Positions 48,083 through 61,639 of a DNA stretch of 64,000 nt are shown one piece after another (within the stretch, counting starts at the first letter, position 1; the number at the start of each line of letters is the position of its first letter). The stretch is from positions 4,030,001-4,094,000 of the forward strand of contig JALIRH010000036.1 in the NCBI GenBank assembly GCA_023055505.1, written 5' to 3'. A program made the translations under genes and the position numbers. The notes below the pieces were generated by a model, which was not told the origin of the DNA, searched no databases, and worked only from the letters and a program-made list of their open reading frames with translations. Origin of the DNA: Callipepla californica brunnescens. Taxonomy: Eukaryota; Chordata; Aves; Galliformes; Odontophoridae.

Positions 48083-48480
48083 TCCTTCAGCTTCTCCGTG
48101 TTTCCGTCTCTCTTGAAAAACAAGTTGAAGACTTTTAAAAAACTTTTTTTTTTTTTTTTTGTTGGTAACTGGAAAACACTATGACCTCATCAATTTACAT
48201 CCCCGAAAGCTGTGGACAGCAGCTCATATTCTGCAGTTACTCCACCTACAAGTCCTAACTCCCCACCTCCCCACTGCTCTCCCCCACGCTCACACTCCAC
48301 CTCCTTCCTCTCCATAACTCTCCCTGCACAGTTACTACAAACACCCACTCCTCTCCTTCCCCTCCCTCCGGGACCTTCTGATCCATCTGACTTTGATGTA
48401 AAACTTTTATCGGGTACGGTTGGTCCCACGCAGCTCTGGGCTCTAGAAACAAATCTTTCTCCCTTCCCCTGAGGATGGAA
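48083..48480 (-). promoter_or_regulatory. MXRA8: MXRA8 5' UTR and presumed promoter region
   Basis: Immediately upstream of the MXRA8 start (reading leftward) are a short purine-rich leader, an 18-nt T-run (48144-48161) and a C/T-rich block (48215-48370). It is not a CpG island, unlike the DVL1 and AURKAIP1 promoters, consistent with a tissue-restricted gene. The transcription start cannot be placed from sequence. Confidence 0.4.
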
Positions 48481-51400
48481 CTAATTTTCCTTGTGCTTTA
48501 CTTGATCCAGCTGTTCCTTCCTTTGTTTGACACTCGTCCAGCTGTCTGCTCGAGACGATTTATTCTGTTGCCTTCAGTGGTTTTTTGATCTTTGTCTCCT
48601 CATATGGTTTTACTTTAAGCTCAAGTCTCAGGAGACAACCTAGAAAACAACGTTTACTCTGTCCTGTGATTTGTAAGCAAGGGCTTAACAGCAACACCCT
48701 CAGCAAGAGGGTAATAATGGCAAAGACTGGATACATGGGAGCTTAGGGCAGTGCAGGCAGAGAAGCCTAGAACACAACCAAAGCTCCAGACACTGAGTTG
48801 GAGTATTCACCATCCATTTCCACGAAGCACCGTGGCTCTGAGAGGCTCAGGCATTGCTTTAGGCCAGGCACATAGTTCCATCTCCATCTGCTCATGAGTA
48901 ATCCTAGCAGCATAACCCATGCAGGTGATCAGATGAACCTGAAAGACTCTCATAATGCAAGACTTGCAGGAAGATTACATGCCTAGACATTCAGGAGACA
49001 GTGCAGGTGCTGCTAATAGATGTCAAAAAATAAAATATGGTAAACTTCTCTGCTTGCTCCTGTTATGATGTCAGATTGCTGCTGTTTGTGGTTAGCAGTG
49101 TTTAGCACATTTAACTATACAATCAAATTAGTCATCGAGTGGAAAATTTGGGGGAAAGGGCCATTTATGAGTGATGTTACCATCCCAGCTGTAGAACAGA
49201 GCTAAATATCCATGGGATTCTCATATGAGAGCTTAAAAATAAAACTTAAACCTTCCCATGGCACTCATGGAGAGAAACTTAATGGTCCCACTTGCATTTT
49301 TCCATTCTGACGTTGGTCTGTTCCATGTATTTACCCTATCCCAGAGGGGGCTGTGCTTAAGAAGAGAGGAGGGCATTATCCTTCCAACCAAAACCTAAAC
49401 AAACGTCTGAACGCTCTGCAACAAGGGTAGCACTGGGAGCAGCCAGACTAAATCAGACCAGAACTTGTGTAGCATCCTCTCCAGCAGCAGATGGAACCAG
49501 ACGCTTCCAAGACATTCCAAGAAACTTGAGCTATTATTATTAACCAATTTGACCATGAACAAAGCTTGCATTAACCCCAGCACGCCTTCAGTGCCATCCA
49601 AAAGAGACCCAGATCACAACTGATTTGTTTCCAGTGAAACACGCTAAAATCATCTTCAGGTGAAACTTCACTGCAAACTTCAACTCTTAGGATTTATACA
49701 TTTATATTCAGTGGGGAGTTATGGGTAATTAGACACCAACAGGCACTCACAGTGCAAGTTCCCACGCTCCCCAGATGAGCTATGTCAGTAGTCTGAATGC
49801 TCACACATCCAGCCCAACGGCAACCTAAACACACAGGCTTACTCTTTGCAAACCTCAGATTTTTGCACGATAATTCCATAAGCACCTGCACGTCCCAAAG
49901 TCTCCTGCACGTCCCCACATTCAAAACTTGCTGCCGATGCTCAGGCACCACTGTAAACACATTTACTGTCAGAAGTTGAGAGCAGCCCTGTGGCAGCAGC
50001 AGCCTTCCTGGAGCCTGTCAGGCCGGGCAGCAGGGCTGAGGCTCGGATCTGACAGCTGCACCATCACAGCAGAGCCTGAGAAATGTTTGGCAGGGAGACA
50101 AGAAGCTGCTCGCATTGTGCAGGTGGCAAGCACAGCACCGTCCTTCCCTCCATCGCTCCCAGCACTGCAAGCTCAGCTTGCTTTCCCACCTCTCTGCCCC
50201 CCTCCCTTGGCACTGCAGAGGTTACTGGCTCTCCTCGCCCGCCTGCCGGGATGGATGCAGAGTGCTGTGGTTGCTGCTGTCACGAATTGGCTATTTCCTG
50301 GCTGAAGGAAGCCAAGTTCAGGCCAAACCCACTGCAGCCTCCCGAAGAAAACAGCCCAGTAGAAGCAGGGAGAAACAGCTTCTCTGGGGTCTGCAACGAG
50401 AGGAGTAAAGGGGGCACAGACTTCTGCCCTTTCCTCATCCACTCTGTGCAGTCCCCAGTTTGCCCTGTGTTCCTAGAGCCTTGCTGCACCAAACATGCAG
50501 CCAATGTGCCCCAGCAGGTGCTGAGGATTTCACGTGATTCTCCACGGAAGCCAGGCCAAGGGGCACTGGTCAGGCTTTCTCCTTCCACACTGGTATTTTT
50601 GGGTATTGATTCTCCAAACAAGAAGCATCCCTTCCCTGCCCACTGCGGCACAACCCGCTGTCTGCCCCACCACAAAGCCTGTCCAAAGCAAGCAGCTCTC
50701 CCATGCGTGGGGAAGGTGCACACGTGGTTCTTCTTCTGGGAGCTCTGCACCTGCCGTGCTCACCGCAGGTCGGGCAAGCAGGGAGAAAGGCTCTTCTGTT
50801 CCACTCACCCCTATTTCACCTAGAAATGCTGGTGACTCAAGTGGAGAAAAGCCCTGCCCAAAGGCAGATTAATTGGCTTGTGGGAAGCAGTAATGAGCAA
50901 GCCACATCTGCCAGGCAGTTTGCTGTTCCTGATCCCTTCCGTTTGAACATTTTTGTTTTCCATGCCTGCAGGCTGCACTGAAAGACCTCCCAATACATCT
51001 GGCCTAAGCACCAGTCCAGAAAGCTGAGCAAATATCAGGTCTGATGCAAAGAGCTGCCCTCCATCCTTTCTTGTCATTTTGAGAGCCATTCAACTTGGGA
51101 AGCAGGAGGAGGAGCAGTCACTTCCACCCTACTTTCACAGCTGTAAGTACACGTACTGCATGGAAAAGGAACGCCAGGATTAATGCTCTACTGACACAAA
51201 GACACAAATTATAGCACAAGGACTTACATGTACAATCTGTCAGTGCTCCACGTTTGTATTACCAGCAGTCTCTCTGCATCTTCTCTAAATATGAAACCTA
51301 TTGTACCATGCTACGATCAAAGGAAAAGGGAACAGCTCTTCCCAAAAGCAAAACAAAGGAGAATTCTTCAAATGAAAAGCGGCAGGGAATGGTACAGCTT

Positions 51401-54400
51401 GGGAGAAGAGTGCTGACAGGTACAGGGGCAAAAGCAGCATGGGTCCTGCAGAACCAAAAGCATAGAGTTGTGCTTGGAAGCAGCAAAAGAGGGAGAGGAA
51501 GGGATATTGCAGCTGGAGGTTCCAGTTTTGGGGCAAAAGGAGCCTTCAGAGCTGCCTGCTGATGGAAAAGAGCTACATTACACAGTGCCACATGAATTAC
51601 CAGAGGGTATGCACTTCCCAGGAGGCTTCATTTGGTTGCAGAGCTTTTCTTATTAAAATAAATCTTTCAGCTGCAATGAATCCCATAAACAAGGCCGAAA
51701 TAATCCAACTTGCAGTAAGAGCTGTGAACTAAAAGGACAAAATTGAAAGCCAACCACAATGACAGGGCTGACAAGTGAAGCCTGTCATTATCCCTGCGAT
51801 GTAACAAGCAGCATCTCCCTTACACACCCAGCAATACAATGTTTGTTCTCTGTTCCCTAGCTGTAAATGCTTTCACCCCCGATTTGCATTCTCCCAAGGC
51901 CATATTCAGAATGACAAGTTGAGGGTCTGGCCAGATGTTTTTTCTGCTTTGTTTTATTTCGCTGGAGACCACTTTATCCCCAGCCTGTGTTATCCCCCGC
52001 CAAACCAACAACCGAGGCAAATGCACAAAGCCTAGTGTGCAAGAAAGGCAGATCTGTGCCACCCTTCTACTAAGCATGGTAACAGTGAATAGCTTCACTT
52101 GTACAGCATCCTTTGAACGACCAATTTCCAGCAAAGAGAAAGCTGGAGCCCCACAAACCCACCATGCAGTTGCAGTCTCTGCAATGCTCTGTGCAAGCAT
52201 TCCTGAAGCAAAATGAGAGGGCTGCCCAGGAGCAGTGTGTGCCACCCTGTCATCTGCAGGCAGTTCCTCAGCTCCTGCCTGCCTCAGCTCTGCAGCTGAA
52301 AAGCTCCATCTCCCTGCGTGCTAAACGCGCTGGAGCACAAAATCATTGATGTGATGCAGTCGTAATAGAGACCTTCCAGGTATGTAAGGTATTTAGGCAG
52401 ATGGAATCTTAAGAGGATTTTGATCTGCTTAATGCACCAAGCAAAGACCTTGATATGCACTAAGAGTTAAGCTTCAGCACCCAAACTGCACTTAGCAAAC
52501 AAAAGATGCATGCCTATGCCCCTGTGTGCTCCTATGACTGCCCAGGTGAGAGGGGGAGAGCTCTGTGTGGACCCCTTGCTGTCTCCACAGCCAGGCTGCT
52601 GTTGTCCAGCATCTTTGAATGCCACTATATTTAAGCTCCTTTTTGTTGGAAAGCTGTCAGCTGAGGATTCCTGGGATTCATCTCAAAACCATTAATATGA
52701 ACCAGTTACAAAAACAGAGAAATTGCCCAGGAAACCAACTGATTTTTTTTTTCTTTTTTTTTTTTTTTTTTCCAGACTGAAAACTGAAGATCATTTTTCC
52801 GAGATAAAAATGTGCTTTGGCGATTCTTCCATAAAACAGAATCCAAAAAGTTGGTTTCGGTGCCGGGAGAAAAGACAAATGGATTCCTGTGCCCTAAAAG
52901 CCATCAGAGGCAGAGAGCCAGAGGGTCCAAATCAGCAAGCCTGTGTGAACTACCATGGAGCCCTGTCAGTTTACATCCCCTCAGAGTGGCTCCCATCAAA
53001 CCCCAAATGCACAAACACTTCAAGACCTATCAGATCATGAACCCTACCACTAGCAAGCTTCAGTAACAGTGACATTTATTTCTCACTTCCATGAAAAGAA
53101 AAGAATGTAGGCAGAATCTCTCTGCCTTCACCTTTTCTTTCCTGTTCATCTCACACAGCTCTGCTTCACCAGATGGTTTTTCTGGTGCTGAAGGGATTTG
53201 CCAACTGGTATAATGTTTCATGCCATTCACAGCCTGTGAAAATCACTGTCAAAAACCTGTAAACAACACATCCTTCTGACAGTGCTTCTGAATCAGTGTC
53301 AAGTTTCACAGTTCCAAACAAGCACCTGAATCGGATGCAGTCAGGCTGTCTTAATTCAATCTCCAGAGATTAATAAACGTTCTCACTGAAATGTTTTGTT
53401 GTTTTTCTTCTTTTTTTTCTTTAAAGATATGTAATTTGAGCACATCCCCCTCGATGTCAGCAGGCCAAGGCTTTGCCTAAAGTACCTAGTTGAGCGCTGG
53501 CCTTTGTCTGCTGTTATTTCCTTTTGAACTCATTTTTAGTTCACAAATCTTACCCAGGATTTAATCTGCACTCCCCTGCACTACAGCAGTGCTCTGACTG
53601 AAGCTGTTCCATCAGATGACAGTAATGATGGACTGTGACTCTACCACATGTGCTGCAGCATCTTCTCAGAGATCAATTATTATATTTCATGATGTTCACA
53701 GCCACCAACCATTATCAGGACCCCTGTGATATGTGCAGAATCCAAGTCCTCACTATAAAAAAGCCCCACACAACCAAACACTGCCCAAACAAACGAGAAA
53801 GGGGGAAAAAGGCAAGCAGGGAAATGAGGAATAGAAACAGAACATGCCCTCATTCTATGCTTGCAAAGGTCTTTTTGATGGTGGCACCACACTTGTGCTT
53901 GTTTGCTCACAGGGCAGGCTGGGTACACAGCACAGGCAGCTCCTCATAGGAAAAGTTTGCAGTCTAAACAGACAGGAGCAGCAGTGAGACACACAACACA
54001 AAAGGAAATGACTCACTCAAGCTTGCACAGCAGATCAGTGGCAGAATTAGGAATACAGCCCAGACCAGCTGCATTAGTACCTCAGTCCATAGACTGTGCT
54101 GCCTCTGTCTTCACAGAGAGCCTGGAAAACCCTGGCACCATGTGAGGGCTCACTGCACAGAGGACTGAGAAGGATGCAGACTGAAGGGCAGAGCTGGACA
54201 AAATCCTTCCTGTCTTTCAGCTCTGGAAAGCTTCAGCGATACACAACTCCAAGACAAAATGCATTTGAGTGGGACTGTAATTTTTAACTTCAAAACAGCC
54301 CGTGGCATCCCTCTTACCTCTCAGATTTTTGCAGCACTCTGATTTCCCAGGGAGAACTGCTCTCATTACTACCTGCTGCCTCTTCACACAACACAACAGG

Positions 54401-57400
54401 GAACATAAATTTGTTGTTATTGGTTTGATGGTTTTGTTTTTTTAAAGACACCAAGTACCTAACTATCTCTCAGCCTATGCCTTCAACACATCAATATTAG
54501 CTCAAAATCACATGAGCCATGAAGTTCCTGAGGGGATGGAAAAACACACAAATCTAAATTGGAGTTACCATCAATCATAACTTCAAGAGCTGGCTCTGTG
54601 CACATATATGCATCTGCTCACAGCAGCAGTCAGCAATGGCGCACTGCTGGGAAGCAGGGGGATTTTTCAGAGCCCCTAATGCACTATCCCTCACATCTCA
54701 GTGCCCCTAAAACTTGGGAGATCTATGCAGAAAAAACACCTCCCCCAAAACTAATTTCTTGATATAGGTGCCAACCCATGACACGGGACTGACTCACCCT
54801 GTGGTTCTGTAGAGTCTTCACTTTTTCAAACCTGCCCTGAAACCACTAAGCCCCCACTAGGGGACAGACACTTAGTGCTGGTCCAATTTGGCAGATAGCA
54901 CTGAGAATCAGGAGGAAATGACAGAGGGATCTCATCACCCCTTTGAACATTTATTCAGCCAGTGTGTGTTTGTCTTCAGAAAAGTGAGAGAAGGCAGCAG
55001 CTGAGATAAGCAACATTCCACCAAGTTGTTACTCATCCCTATAGACAAAGCTCCAGAACTTTCCGTATTTCAGAAAACAGAGGCATCAGACAGGCAGACC
55101 GGGGATTCATTTTTGAGTTCAGTAGCACTCCCATGTAAAAAAGCCTTCACTTTGCCCACTTCTTCATTCCAGATCTCAAGGGACTTCACACAGAAGTCGT
55201 TAACCCTACACAGGGAAGAAAGAGCTGAGGAAGAGAAGGGAGAAGTAACTGGCCCATGGGACACAGAACATTCAGAAATCCCACGTCACTGTCCATCCTG
55301 CTCAGTGACAGCAGGCTCTGACAAGGAACTACTAAGAAAAAATTAAAAGCAATCACTCGCAAGCAGCACTGACTCAGTGCTACAGGAGGTGACTGAACAG
55401 AGAGCCTCTTCCAGAGCAGCTCCCCAGCAATCTCCTCCACGGGCAACAGTAGATCAGGTTCCTCTAACATGGGAAAAGCTTGAGCCACAAGCACACAGCA
55501 CTTATTTCTGCGAAGAACCAAAAAGAGCTGAAAGTATTCAGGGAAACAGCCACATTTAACTAGGAGCTGCCACTCCGTGCCCCCTTTCTGACCACCAGCA
55601 CTGTGCCTCAACCGCGTCTTTCAGTCCCTCTCTACGTGGGAACAGCATTCTGGCTTTGGAAGGAGGACTCCAGTCCCCACACAAATTGCAGCCCGTCTGT
55701 TGCACCCGCCTAGAATAATTAAGCAGTGCAATTCCAGGCACAGCATCTTATTTTGAGATCAGAAATGACTGGGAAAGAGTGGAAAAATTAATAGGTTGGC
55801 TCTGAAAAGGGTGCTCAAAGGTTGCTTCCCAGAGAGTTGTGTTATCTACCTCAGGTTCGCAGGCCATTTCATTTGAAATAAAAATACTCAGGCTGAAATG
55901 AGGTTCTCTGCATAATACAGTATAATTTAGACACACATGGAGCTTGGCCAACTTGTAAGGACAGTCTACAAGAACTGTGTATTTACTCCAGATCAATTAA
56001 AATGCCCAGAACTTTAACTGAAGAAAACAGGGTGCTGCTTTAGAAACTAGCTGTCCTGAGAATGTTCCTGCATACAAATCTACCTGGCTGAACCAGCATC
56101 TGAGTGTTGTACTACACCGGAGTTCCCCTCCAAGCTGCAGAGCAGACCCATGACACCAAATGCAGTCATGTGTGCTCCTCCATCAGCACAAGGTAGCAAT
56201 AAACGTTCCAGTTACTCAAACTTGCAGCCCTACTCCAGGAGCAGCTGTCCCTACTCTGAAAACTAGAAACACGTTTTTATTTGCTCTCCTTTCTACTCCC
56301 CAGTCTCACTTTGTCATCAGAAATCAGAGACAGTGCTGCACCCAAGGCAGAGATAATGACATTGGGTATTTCTGCTCGCTTCCTTTACATAGTCCCAGGT
56401 TTCTGCAGGAAGGACTTGTGAAGGAAAGGGTTTCCTGTCTTCCCGAGGGCAAAAGCACTCTTCTTTTCCCCAAGGAGCAGTTGATGTTATAAGAAGTAGG
56501 ACACATTTCTCTCTGCCCTACCTTCTTTCTGATGGGCCTACAGCACCATTTCTCACAGATGGCAGGATGCTGTGAACACACACTGCTCTTCCACATCGCA
56601 ACGCCAGCACAATTAGGCACTGGCAGTCCTCTGGAGGATGCTCATTCAGACCTAAGAAAAACAACAGAAGAGACAGTACAGTAACTGAAACAATTAGGAA
56701 GGTCTAATTGTTTGGCCTAAACTAGGTCCTGGTGACCAGTCATGACTCCAGGACATGCCTGGTGATTCTGCTGCTGGGCTGCTCTGTGAAGAACCTGCCA
56801 GCTGCCTCAGAGCTCAGAGCAGCAAACCCTCTGGTCACAAGAGGAAACAGCTCTGACTCAAAAGCACCCAGGGAAAAGTGCTGGTGAGTAACACAGTGCC
56901 ATTTACACGTAGTCACACTGCTGACTTTAACAGTTCTAGCCACTTTTACCACCTTTTCTTTTGGCACGCTCTTCTTATCTTCATATTTAACCATTTCTTC
57001 AGCTAAAGTGCAGTGCTGGCAGCTGCTAAGAGGCTCCTAGAGCATCCAGTCCTCTCCACACCTAAACACACCAAAGGCATTGACACTCCTTCCCAACCTG
57101 CACCAAGCCCTGCATACTGAACAAGTGCAAAAACAACAATCCATTATTTTTGACCAGTATTTAATACTGCACATTTACTTTAAACAAAATTTTAACCACA
57201 TGTAGATAATGATCCCAACTGCCCATTCAACCTCCTTCCTCCTATTACTTTGAACTGCTTGTTCTGGTTATATTTGAGAGCAGGGAAGAAATCTTTTCTG
57301 AAGCATTTCAGCTCTGCAAAGTGCAAGGCTCCAGGTAAAGCACAGAGTGCTGTTATTTTTGGAGAGTAACTGACCAGACTCAGTCCCAGCAAACCCAAAC

Positions 57401-59939
57401 CAGGATGTTTTCACAGTCTGAAGAGAAATGCCAGCAGCAGAACAGCATGAACGATGCAAAGATGTGATTTCAGTTATCCACAGGTGCTGTTTGCAAGATC
57501 AGTGAGATCACTTCAGCCAGACTTCCAGCAAGTGTAGATGAGCGAGGTTTATTAACTTTGGAAGACGGGGACTGGGGTTCACATCCACTACAGCAGAGCT
57601 GGCTTTGTATTTTAAAAAGAAGAAGGTCAGTTAGAGAGGCCAAAGTACATACACCAATTCACCCTGGGTAATGTTGTAACAGTGCCCCTTTAAAGCCAGA
57701 GTTAGCTCACCAGAGTAAAGGTTCGTTGTTCCTGCTCAGGAATTACCAAGCAATCTCATTTGGTTAGGTAACATTAGGAACAAAGTCCAGTCACTCTCTG
57801 AAAGGTGTTTTGTACTCCAGATACCCAGAAACATTGGGCTAACAGGTCCTCCTGCTCCTAAGGCCACTCCTGAGACTACTAATGGAAGAAAAAAGAAACA
57901 GTGCCTGCAATAGAGATACAAAAAGAACCTGAGCTTCCCGGTCATGGCATACCCAAAAATCCTAGCGTCCAGAAACAACTGAAAAACTTCAGGAATTCAT
58001 CCAGACACAACTGAGCAACACTTTTTTTTCCAGGGAATACTCCTTGAAATGCAACTAATTCCTACTCTAGTGAGAAACATCACTATTGAGGTCATGGAGA
58101 CAACTACAATCTCAAGTTTGCCAGCAATCATTACTTGCTTGTACTACAAGGAGATGGTATTTCTGTCACACATTCACAGCAATCATCATGTTGCTGGGTT
58201 CTGACCTTTCCAAAAGGGAGAACACCCTCTGCTTGTATTTTCAATGTGATGCTTTGGCTTGGAGAATCCAATTTCAGGACTTTCAGCCCTTCTGAAATCA
58301 GCTGTTTTCGAGCCAACTCATGTCAGCACAAACTGACTGCTGTGACAAAACTATCAGACTGCGTTTTCTCCTCTGCTAACTGAGTTTGCTGTCTGTACTC
58401 AACTCTACGCAATCCAAGATTTAGGGGGTGTGAGCATAATTGGTTTCATATTCCAGTTTTGAAGGATCTTTCCAGACAGAGAACTGTCAGGCAGTTCTCA
58501 AACACAAAATCCCCATCCCCGCTGGATATCCCTGCTCTCTGCAGCACACAGCATGAATTCCTCAAGCAAACTCCTGCTTGCTTTCAGCCCCTTCCTCTCA
58601 GAACAGCAGAATAACAAGGAGATGGAGGAGCCTTAAAGCCCAACCTTTCCTCATTCAGGCTTTTTTTTTCCTACTGCAGCTACAGCACACGTGTATGTAG
58701 ACACTTGGTAACTGTGCAGGTACACCAGTACCATAAACAAAAGTTAGTCAGTAGTATATTAAGTACTAGTGCTCCCCCTGCAGAAAAATGGTACTGCTTC
58801 CCTCTACCTGAGAGGAGTTGAAAGCTGCATCCTGTGGTCAAGAGAGTTCAAGGAACTTGATATAAACCTGGTGCACCTGATTAGTGCTGGGTAAGCATTT
58901 GTATGATTGATGCTGGTCACAACCTCCACAGGCAGAAGTCAGACAATTCTGTATATGGAGCTACTGCATGATTTATCAACACGTGGTTGCTTAATTACGT
59001 CTAACAGATGTAAAAGTAATGACTGCACTTCACAGACTGTCATTTGGAGGACTGGACTACTACTCAGACAGCATTTAATAGACTACTTCTCTTAGTGGAG
59101 ACCTACAATTTACCACAGAAGTACCCTAATATAATCACTGCCAGAGTACAAAAGCTAACTTGCAGTTATTACTATTTCAGTACTAAAATAAAAGAAGGTA
59201 GCAGTGATGATTGAGAAGGGACATCTTATTCCAGTTGTGCTGGCCCAGTCCTTACTGGTCTCGATAAAAAGCAACTGCAGTATATTTAAAGCACAAGGAA
59301 GGAATGCTTTTTTAGTTCTGTCATAAAAAACTGCCTACAGTTAAAACAGAGCTTGGATCTATTACACGTGCTAGCCACCTGTTTCTACAGGACTCCAATA
59401 TCGTTCTCAGCAAATCAGCAGTTCTCCACCAAGAATAATCAATTTTTAAACGTGAATGACTCGAGTGCACCCCTTCCCTACAATGCCTACGTAAAGATCC
59501 AGCCAGCTGCCAACTTAATGCACTAACTGCCATGAGTTTCAGCAGCTTTGAGTTGACTGCCATCTAGCGACACCACCAGCAGGAAGCCTCAGAAACGCTT
59601 CCTACATGATGCCTGGAGTCACCCGGCCCTCCTTCCAGCACTGAAATTCAGCTGTACCTCATAGCAGCTGAGTGCCTGGAGTCACCCGGCCCTCCTTCCA
59701 GCACTGAAATTCAGCTGTACCTCGTAGCAGCTGAGTTCCACAGAACATTTGTAACTCCATTTCAGTTCAGACAAGCTTCCCACTGCCAGTCAGTGAAAGC
59801 AAACACATTTTCAGTTCAGCTTTTCCATACGCTGCAGGATGAAGAGCCCACGGGAGCTCACTTTCCTTTCTCAGAAGCCAGTCCTGAAAGTGACTTCCAA
59901 TTCTCATCACACACAGAAAAAGGTTAAGAGAAATCAGCA
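48481..59939. other. Intergenic region between AURKAIP1 and MXRA8
   Basis: About 11.5 kb. I found no exon with recognisable homology on either strand. The longest frame (plus, 50083-50823) carries no domain. A 63-bp tandem duplication lies at 59611-59736 near the AURKAIP1 3' end. MXRA8 upstream enhancers could lie here but nothing specific is visible. Confidence 0.7.
59611..59736 (+). repeat. Tandem duplication, two 63-bp units
   Basis: Units 59611-59673 and 59674-59736 both begin GCCTGGAGTCACCCGG and end CAGCTGAGT. They differ at one position (CTCATAGC versus CTCGTAGC), so the duplication is recent. It sits about 200 bp beyond the predicted AURKAIP1 polyadenylation site. Confidence 0.97.
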
Positions 59940-60003
59940 TACTTAAATATTTTTTTTTTTAATTACAATTACACGTGAAAACTCATCACAAGTATTTTTT
60001 TTT
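59940..60003 (-). other. AURKAIP1: AURKAIP1 3' UTR and polyadenylation signal
   Basis: An ATTAAA hexamer lies at 59963-59958 on the minus strand, about 40 nt after the stop codon. It predicts a very short 3' UTR with cleavage near 59940. A more distal AATAAA near 57553 is an unlikely alternative. Confidence 0.5.
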
Positions 60004-60111
60004 TTATCGCTTGGAACTTTTCAGAAATATCTTGGGTGTCTGCCATCCTGAAGGAGGACCTTTCAAACCAGCTCTTTTCCAGATGCGCTCCAAATCTTTC
60101 TCAAATTTTGC
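60004..60111 (-). CDS. AURKAIP1: AURKAIP1 coding exon 3 (C terminus)
   Basis: 108 bp after a CTGTTTTAG acceptor. It encodes [35 protein letters not shown] and TAA (60006-60004), the conserved C-terminal block of the family. Confidence 0.97.
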   Translation of the reverse strand, partial: AKFEKDLERIWKRAGLKGPPSGWQTPKIFLKSSKR

Positions 60112-61482
60112 CTAAAACAGAGGAAAAACAGAGAGAATAGCAACACCTCAGAAGCAACATCCTGCCCCAAGCAGGATCTACAAACACCACCAAGTATCAA
60201 AATACAGTTAGCCATAGAAAAGGCATTTAAAATGCACAAGTATCTCGGTAGCATCCCCTTGTGGTAGCAAAACTGTAAGGACAAAGCAAATCTGTAAAAC
60301 AATTAGGAGGGTTTCTCACGGCAGAGCACTCAAACAACTTCCCACCAGCGTGCAGAAGGGTTAACACCCTTTGAAGAGGCATTTATGCAGGGTGAAAATT
60401 AACAAAGAATTATCTGAACTGTATCACAGCAGACCTAGCACACCACCAAAAGGCAGCACTGAACGAGAACATCCACGACCTGAATGAAGGCCAACATCTT
60501 CACGCACCCTCTGTGTTAAAGGAAGGAAAGGGTAAGCTGAAGCTCACCTGACGCTTCTTCTTGCGCCCCTCCTTTATCCTCCTCCTCACAAACTTCCTTC
60601 TCTTCAGCAGCTTCTTGTACTTGTGGCGATTCATTTTCCGCCTGCGAATCTCCAACACGTTCTTGCACTGCAGCGTGCTGCTTGGTGCTCCTTCCCCTTC
60701 CTCCACATCAGCTCCCTCAGCAGAAGGAGGGCAGTCGTACCTCTGCAGAGGCCCACGGCCCTCTTCTTCCTGAGCATGACTGACCTCTGCTTTAGGAAGG
60801 GAGTACCTAACTGTCAGCCAGCTTTCTAAGGGGCTGATGGAAAGCTTTCTGGGGACCAGCATCTCTTCCAGTTCGGGCTCCAACGTGTGCCACTGCTGAG
60901 GCTGGGCTCCATTTTTATTAGGTGGCTGTGTGCAATAGTTCACAGATGTAGAATGATAGCAAAGAAAGGAAGACACCGACCTCGGCAGAAAGTGCCCTTG
61001 GAGAAGAAAAGAACTGCATTCAGGAGGTCGAACTTCCTAGAAAGGACTTCACAAAAGCTCTGCACAGCACTTGATAAAGGAATATTTAAATAAACAAATG
61101 AAGCTGTTTACAAGCAATTAAATTCCCATCGTAAAAGCAAAGTACTGATTTTTTTTAGCTTGGCCCTAACTATTTCACAATGACTCCATCTGCTAAATTT
61201 ACATTACTCAGTGTTTTACTGCGTGAGCCGTGCAACTCACCCAGAACAGCTGGGAACTGCTCTCTGCTGCTTAGAAACCTCCTCTTAAGCATTAATAGAT
61301 GCTAGATTACAGCTACGTGGTACTGAGAGCACAGCCACTGATATTAATGATGCACCACCGCCAAACCAACAGCCTCCCCACCCCGAGCAATGGAAAAGAG
61401 GCTCCTGGGAGCCCCAGGAGGCAGAACCCTGCTCACCTACAACTCGTGACGCCTTCAGCAGCCGGCAAGTCAGCTGTAACAT
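60004..61482 (-). CDS. AURKAIP1: AURKAIP1, aurora kinase A-interacting protein / mitoribosomal protein mS38, complete
   Basis: AURKAIP1 (mS38) is a component of the mitochondrial ribosome small subunit and was first named as a negative regulator of Aurora A. Coding exons 61437-61482, 60548-60996 and 60004-60111 join with matching phases to 200 residues (human 199). The N terminus [15 protein letters not shown] is basic and amphipathic with no acidic residue, as expected of a mitochondrial presequence (human starts MLLGRLTSQLLRA). The middle carries [21 protein letters not shown], nearly identical to human. The C terminus holds the highly basic mS38 signature: [18 protein letters not shown] and [13 protein letters not shown] at about 132-165, then [16 protein letters not shown] and GWQTPKI in the last exon. 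It lies on the same strand as MXRA8 and DVL1, as in human. Confidence 0.97.
60548..60996 (-). CDS. AURKAIP1: AURKAIP1 coding exon 2
   Basis: 449 bp. An in-frame TAG lies upstream and there is no ATG in the frame before the conserved block, so it must be joined to an upstream exon. The acceptor TTCTTCTCCAAG (before 60996) and phase fit exon 1 exactly. It carries the EEMLVPRK...SPLESWLT block and most of the basic mS38 domain, ending at a GTGAGC donor. Confidence 0.96.
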
Positions 61483-61522
61483 TTTCCTTCCACCTCATTC
61501 GGCCTACCAGACCCGGGAACGA
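61437..61522 (-). CDS. AURKAIP1: AURKAIP1 exon with start codon (coding 61437-61482)
   Basis: The exon begins after a TTCTGACAG acceptor at 61522, carries 40 nt of 5' UTR and the ATG at 61482-61480, and codes 15 residues plus one base before a GTGAGC donor. The ATG has A at -3. An out-of-frame ATG lies 16 nt upstream with C at -3, a weaker context. Confidence 0.9.
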
Positions 61523-61639
61523 CTGTCAGAAGCGAGAACGTTGAATGCAATGAGGTAAGCGTGCTATTCTTACACTTGGGAAGAAAAAAAACAAAACCCC
61601 ACTCTGAAATGTAACCCCCAGCGCTCAGAGCGCCCTCGT

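Noticed and set aside
50083..50823. 246-codon plus-strand open frame in the intergenic region
   Set aside because: No recognisable domain, no splice-supported structure, and a composition like translated random sequence with scattered Cys and Trp; nothing supports transcription.
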